Below are positions 22,489-25,403 of a stretch of 25,403 nt of DNA, one piece after another (position 1 is the stretch's first letter; every line of letters starts with the position of its first letter). The translations under genes and the position numbers were made by a program. The notes under the pieces are model-generated. The model did not search any database. It was not told the origin of the DNA and worked only from the letters and a program-made list of their open reading frames with translations. This stretch comes from CAZHPA01 sp964533945 (GTDB taxonomy: Bacteria > Bacillota > Clostridia > Lachnospirales > WRBF01). The DNA lies in NCBI GenBank assembly GCA_964533945.1, contig CAZHPA010000029.1, positions 1 to 25,403 on the forward strand, in the 5' to 3' direction.

Positions 22489-22743
22489 CTACATGCTCCT
22501 AATATAAAACAAAAGTATTTCTTCTAAAAGTTCGTCGCGTTCCAGTTTACCTATAATACTTCTAGCGTTGTTATAGCTTGTAATGTATGTAGGGTCGCCG
22601 GATAAAATGTAACCTACTATTTGATTAACAGGGTTGTAACCTTTTGCTTTAAGTGCATTATAAACTTGCACAAGTATTTCTTTTGGTTCGTTTTTAACTA
22701 TTTTGTCAAAGCTGTTAATTTTTTGAGTTTCTGAAAACTTCAA
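22489..22743 (-). CDS. ireB: IreB family (UPF0297) regulatory protein
   Basis: An 84-residue member of the IreB family. In Enterococcus, IreB is phosphorylated near its N-terminus by the Ser/Thr kinase IreK and modulates cephalosporin resistance. The signature is GYNPVNQIVGYILSGDPTYIT, followed by ARSIIGKLERDELLEE. The start is TTG at 22741-22743: GGGAGGTGG lies five bases before it and the family opens with FxETQ, here MKFSETQ, where Ser4 and Thr6 are possible phosphosites. A longer frame open to 22821 would add a false hydrophobic leader that covers the promoter. It is the first gene of a unit continuing with ruvX, DUF1292, rnj, ylbF and glyS. Confidence 0.93.
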   Translation of the reverse strand: MKFSETQKINSFDKIVKNEPKEILVQVYNALKAKGYNPVNQIVGYILSGDPTYITSYNNARSIIGKLERDELLEEILLFYIRSM

Positions 22744-22792
22744 AATAGCCACCTCCCACATGAAAATATCCCGAACAATAACTAGCAACAGT

Positions 22793-22821
22793 ATAATACT
22801 ACAAATTTGAAAAATATGCAA
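22793..22821 (-). promoter_or_regulatory. sigma-A promoter of the ireB-ruvX operon
   Basis: TTGCAT (22816-22821), exactly 17 bases and TATTAT (22793-22798), read on the minus strand, lie between mtaB and ireB. The leader is about 40 bases and leads to the GGGAGGTGG site. Confidence 0.7.
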
Positions 22822-22852
22822 ATTATTTTTTAGTAAAATTTGTTCATTTATT

Positions 22853-24106
22853 TCAAAAATTTACTTCAGAAGTTATTATTTCATTAACTATATTTACATT
22901 AGAATTTGCTCTAACAGCAATATAATTTGTAGTATATCCTTCATACACATTTTCTGAAACTTTTGTTTCAAAAAGCACGTCCATTTTTTTTGAAATAAAC
23001 TTTTTTCTAAAGTTATCACTTAAGCTATCGCTTAATTTAATCAATTTTTTGGCTCTTTCTTCCTTAATATTCTTCGGCACTTGCTCGCTAAAACCAAAAG
23101 CAGCAGTTCCTTTTTTGGGTGAATATGGAAACACATGTATTTTGGAAAGTTCAATTTTTTCTGCAAAGCAATAACTTTCCAAAAAATCTTCTTCTGTTTC
23201 TTTAGGAAACCCAACTATCATATCAGTTGTTATGGAAACATTGGGAAAGGCGTTTCTAAGCAAATACACAGCTTCTTCGTATTGTTTTGTTGTATATTTT
23301 CTGTTCATATTTAAAAGCGTTTTGTTGCAGCCGCTTTGCAATGATAAGTGAAAATGGTCGCATATTTTAGGCATAGCTTTAATTTCTGAAATAAATTGTT
23401 TTGTTATAAGCGTTGGTTCAAGCGAACTAAATCTAATTCGTTTAATTCCAGAAACTTCATGCACTTTGTAAACAGCATGAAGAAGCGTTGTATTTTCTAA
23501 ATCTTTTCCATATGATGCAACATGAATTCCAGAAACAACAACTTCTTTAAACCCGTTTTTGGAAAGATTTTCTGCCTCTTTAGCTATTTCGTGTAATTTT
23601 CTGCTTCTAATATTCCCTCTCGCATATGGAATTATGCAGTAAGAACAATATTGATTGCACCCATCTTGAATTTTTAAATATGCCCTTGTTCGATTTTCAA
23701 ATTTATTAACTTCTAAATTTTCAAATACTTCATCTTTAACTTCATCAAAAATATAAACACCGTTTTGTTTTGCATATTTTTCAACAATTTCAACAATTTT
23801 TTGCCGCTGTTTTGTTCCAACAACAATGTTAACCCCTTCAATATTTGAAACGGCTTCGGGGTCAACTTGAGCATAACAGCCTGCCGCAACAATAATTGCA
23901 TCTTTATTTTTACTTTTTGCCCGCCTAATCATTTGGCGTGATTTTTTATCTGAAACATTTGTTACGGTGCAAGTATTAATAACGTATATGTCGGCAACGT
24001 CTTCAAAATTAACAACTTCATAGCCATTCGAACTAAAAATTAAAGACATTGCTTCTGTATCATAGGCATTAACTTTACAGCCTAGCGTTGTTAATGCAAC
24101 TTTCAT
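22853..24106 (-). CDS. mtaB: tRNA N6-threonylcarbamoyladenosine(37) methylthiotransferase MtaB
   Basis: Radical-SAM methylthiotransferase that adds a 2-methylthio group to t6A at position 37 of ANN-decoding tRNAs. It has 417 residues. The N-terminal UPF0004 domain carries the three cysteines of the auxiliary [4Fe-4S] cluster (Cys10, Cys46, Cys77), with TLGCKVNAYDTEAM typical of MtaB rather than MiaB. The radical-SAM CxxxCxxC motif is Cys150, Cys154 and Cys157 in DGCNQYCSYCIIPYARG. A short TRAM-like domain ends the protein. GGGAG lies before the ATG. It follows ylmC by 80 bases, with a hairpin in between. Confidence 0.95.
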   Translation of the reverse strand: MKVALTTLGCKVNAYDTEAMSLIFSSNGYEVVNFEDVADIYVINTCTVTNVSDKKSRQMIRRAKSKNKDAIIVAAGCYAQVDPEAVSNIEGVNIVVGTKQRQKIVEIVEKYAKQNGVYIFDEVKDEVFENLEVNKFENRTRAYLKIQDGCNQYCSYCIIPYARGNIRSRKLHEIAKEAENLSKNGFKEVVVSGIHVASYGKDLENTTLLHAVYKVHEVSGIKRIRFSSLEPTLITKQFISEIKAMPKICDHFHLSLQSGCNKTLLNMNRKYTTKQYEEAVYLLRNAFPNVSITTDMIVGFPKETEEDFLESYCFAEKIELSKIHVFPYSPKKGTAAFGFSEQVPKNIKEERAKKLIKLSDSLSDNFRKKFISKKMDVLFETKVSENVYEGYTTNYIAVRANSNVNIVNEIITSEVNF

Positions 24107-24128
24107 AAAATATATCTCCCGTTTAAGT

Positions 24129-24151
24129 GGAGCGAACGGTTAATTCGCCCC
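24129..24151. other. hairpin between ylmC and mtaB
   Basis: GGAGCGAA (24129-24136) and TTCGCCCC (24144-24151) form an 8-bp stem with one wobble and a 7-base loop. T-rich sequence (TTTTGAATTTT) follows on the plus strand, opposite to the genes. On the minus strand no T run follows. It may shape the mtaB leader or block antisense transcripts. Confidence 0.45.
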
Positions 24152-24186
24152 TTTTGAATTTTAAAAACTTTAACGATTTTAATGAT

Positions 24187-24444
24187 TTAACAATCTACAA
24201 GTGCCTTTTCTGAAATCATTTCAACTAAAATTAAGTCTTCCCCAATTTGCTTAACATATTTCCACGGAATACGGTATTCTTGGTCATGTCCAAACATTCC
24301 AAAAACTTTTCCGGGTCCGGGAACAATTAACGTAACTATACAGCCGGATATTATGTCTATTTCAATATCACAAATATAGCCAAACCGGCAACCATCAGAA
24401 ATATTTATAACTTCTTTTTGCTTCATTTCGGCAATTCTAACCAA
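24187..24444 (-). CDS. YlmC/YmxH family PRC-barrel protein
   Basis: An 85-residue PRC-barrel protein of the YlmC/YmxH group, common in Firmicutes and sometimes linked to sporulation. Its function is unknown. The sequence has the family plan: a start RIAEMKQKEVINISDG, FGYICDIEID, IVPGPGKVFGMFG and the end YRIPWKYVKQIGEDLILVE. It starts at TTG (24442-24444), with GGTGGTGAG six bases upstream. degV lies 86 bases upstream. Confidence 0.88.
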   Translation of the reverse strand: MVRIAEMKQKEVINISDGCRFGYICDIEIDIISGCIVTLIVPGPGKVFGMFGHDQEYRIPWKYVKQIGEDLILVEMISEKALVDC

Positions 24445-24515
24445 ACCAACTCACCACCCAAACATTAAAGTTCTATATTAATTGTATGCTTTTGGTGATT
24501 GTCTGCTTTCGGTTT

Positions 24516-24547
24516 AGCTTTTAATTAATTTTAATTAATTTTAAGCT
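24516..24547. repeat. AT-rich inverted and tandem repeat at the end of degV
   Basis: Two tandem copies of TTAATTAATT (24521-24540) are flanked by AGCTT and AAGCT, making an imperfect hairpin that contains the degV stop codon. It could act as a weak terminator or 3' end structure. Confidence 0.45.
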
Positions 24548-25403
24548 TGGGATTAAACCCAACTCCAACTACTGTAGGCCCTATATGAGAACCAACCGTT
24601 GCTCCAACTCTAAAAATAGGCAAGTTAACTTTAATATTTAACTGTTCTTTTAAAACACTTAAAATATATTTTGCTTCTTCTATGCAATCAGTATGACAAG
24701 CGTAATATATATATTGTTCTTTATTTTCAGGCAAAATATTTTCAAACATTTTAATTACTTCATCAACAGCTTTCTTTCTTCCTCTAATTTTATTTTTTGA
24801 AGAAAGATTGCCGTTTTCTAGTTGCAAAATTGGCTTAATATTTAAAATACCCCCTGCAAAAGCAGCAACTTTACTAACTCTGCCTCCTTTTTGCAAATAT
24901 TCTAACGAATCAAGCGTAAACAAAACTGTTGCATTGTTTTTTCCATTTTCAACAGCACTAACTATTTGTTCAAAGCTTGCCCCTAAATCTCTTAATTTGC
25001 AAGCTTCTAAAATTAAAACAGCCTGAGCGCCCGTCGCCAATTGCGTATCAATTATTTCTATTTTAAAATTGTTTGTATTTTCGTATTGTTCCTTTAAAAT
25101 ATTTTTAGCATTAACAGCCGATTGAAAAGAGCCGCTGAAATTTGAACTTAAACAAAAACATATTACATCTTGCCCTTGTTTTAAACAGCTTTCAAAGCAT
25201 TCTAAATAATCGGAAACAGAAGGCAAAGAAGTTTTTGGAAAAGCATTTTGCAAGCTTAGAATTTCATAAAATTCTTTACTTTTTAATTCAATTTCTTCTT
25301 TCAAATAATTTTCGCCATCAACCGTAACATAAAAAGGAACAAGTGAAATGTTATTTTTTTGCACAAACTCATCTATTAAATCACAAGCAGTATCTGAAAC
25401 GAT
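24531..25403 (-). CDS. DegV family fatty-acid-binding protein, 5' end outside the window
   Basis: DegV proteins bind fatty acids; the related FakB proteins hand them to the kinase FakA for phospholipid synthesis. The visible 290 residues run off the right edge: the frame stays open through IVSDTACDL, which is close to the usual DegV N-terminus (MxKIVTDSTCDL), so only a few residues are missing. A GTG inside the frame at 25364 is not the start. Family motifs are KTSLPSVSDYLECF with the lipid-contacting Thr-Ser, FCLSSNFSGSFQSA and the C-terminal VGSHIGPTVVGVGF. No FakA kinase gene lies in the window. The gene ends inside an AT-rich inverted repeat. Confidence 0.93.
   Translation of the reverse strand: MVSDTACDLIDEFVQKNNISLVPFYVTVDGENYLKEEIELKSKEFYEILSLQNAFPKTSLPSVSDYLECFESCLKQGQDVICFCLSSNFSGSFQSAVNAKNILKEQYENTNNFKIEIIDTQLATGAQAVLILEACKLRDLGASFEQIVSAVENGKNNATVLFTLDSLEYLQKGGRVSKVAAFAGGILNIKPILQLENGNLSSKNKIRGRKKAVDEVIKMFENILPENKEQYIYYACHTDCIEEAKYILSVLKEQLNIKVNLPIFRVGATVGSHIGPTVVGVGFNPKLKIN

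Noticed and set aside
22744..22821. N-terminal extension of IreB as a membrane segment
   Set aside because: The extra hydrophobic codons lie over the promoter and Shine-Dalgarno site, and the family begins at FxETQ. The extension is not coding.
1..25403. CRISPR array, insertion sequence, prophage or tRNA genes
   Set aside because: No regular spaced repeats, transposase or integrase motifs, or tRNA-like cloverleaf sequences were seen on either strand by reading. A tRNAscan or Infernal run was not possible here.

Overview
The window is AT-rich, gene-dense bacterial DNA. Low GC, strong Shine-Dalgarno sites, DUF1540, DUF1292, IreB, YlbF, YlmC/YmxH and DegV proteins, an alpha2-type glycyl-tRNA synthetase and a sensory [FeFe]-hydrogenase module all point to an anaerobic Firmicute of class Clostridia. 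I cannot name the species. UAA, UAG and UGA all act as stops. I see no rRNA, tRNA, CRISPR array, insertion sequence or phage gene.

Left part, plus strand (1-3640): a promoter precedes a membrane-anchored metallo-beta-lactamase-fold hydrolase whose best start codon is ACG, then an MmcQ/YjbR protein and a single-domain rhodanese, closed by a terminator. Next is a secreted protein of unknown function that looks cut short, followed by what may be its detached C-terminal coding sequence, a strong terminator and another short decayed coding remnant.

Minus strand, 3641-7834: a two-gene GT-C glycosyltransferase operon (a polytopic enzyme and a protein O-mannosyltransferase with an N-terminal beta-rich domain), a degenerate tandem-repeat spacer and an AspB-type aminotransferase. 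A small plus-strand DUF1540 gene (8001-8153) is divergent from the aminotransferase and has its own terminator.

Minus strand, 8221-14301: lipoate-protein ligase and dihydrolipoyl dehydrogenase form a pair without their complex. Upstream is a regulatory hydrogenase cluster in the order DRTGG protein, anti-sigma-like ATPase, sensory-type [FeFe]-hydrogenase homologue, second DRTGG protein, PHP phosphoesterase, and then, behind its own near-consensus promoter, a HndB-like [2Fe-2S] ferredoxin and a terminator. Cysteines expected to hold the H-cluster are kept but the proton-relay cysteine is Ala, which suggests a redox or H2 sensor rather than a catalytic enzyme.

Minus strand, 14341-18242: two tandem, paralogous, secreted BspA-type leucine-rich-repeat proteins, each ending in a copper-amine-oxidase-N-like stalk domain.

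Minus strand, 18301-25403: housekeeping genes. degV (cut by the window edge), ylmC/ymxH and mtaB come first, then a promoter and the run ireB, ruvX, DUF1292, RNase J, ylbF, glyS. These serve tRNA modification and charging, RNA turnover, DNA processing and kinase signalling.

A recurrent feature is the use of TTG starts preceded by strong Shine-Dalgarno sites. Several gene starts were therefore moved downstream of the first possible codon.
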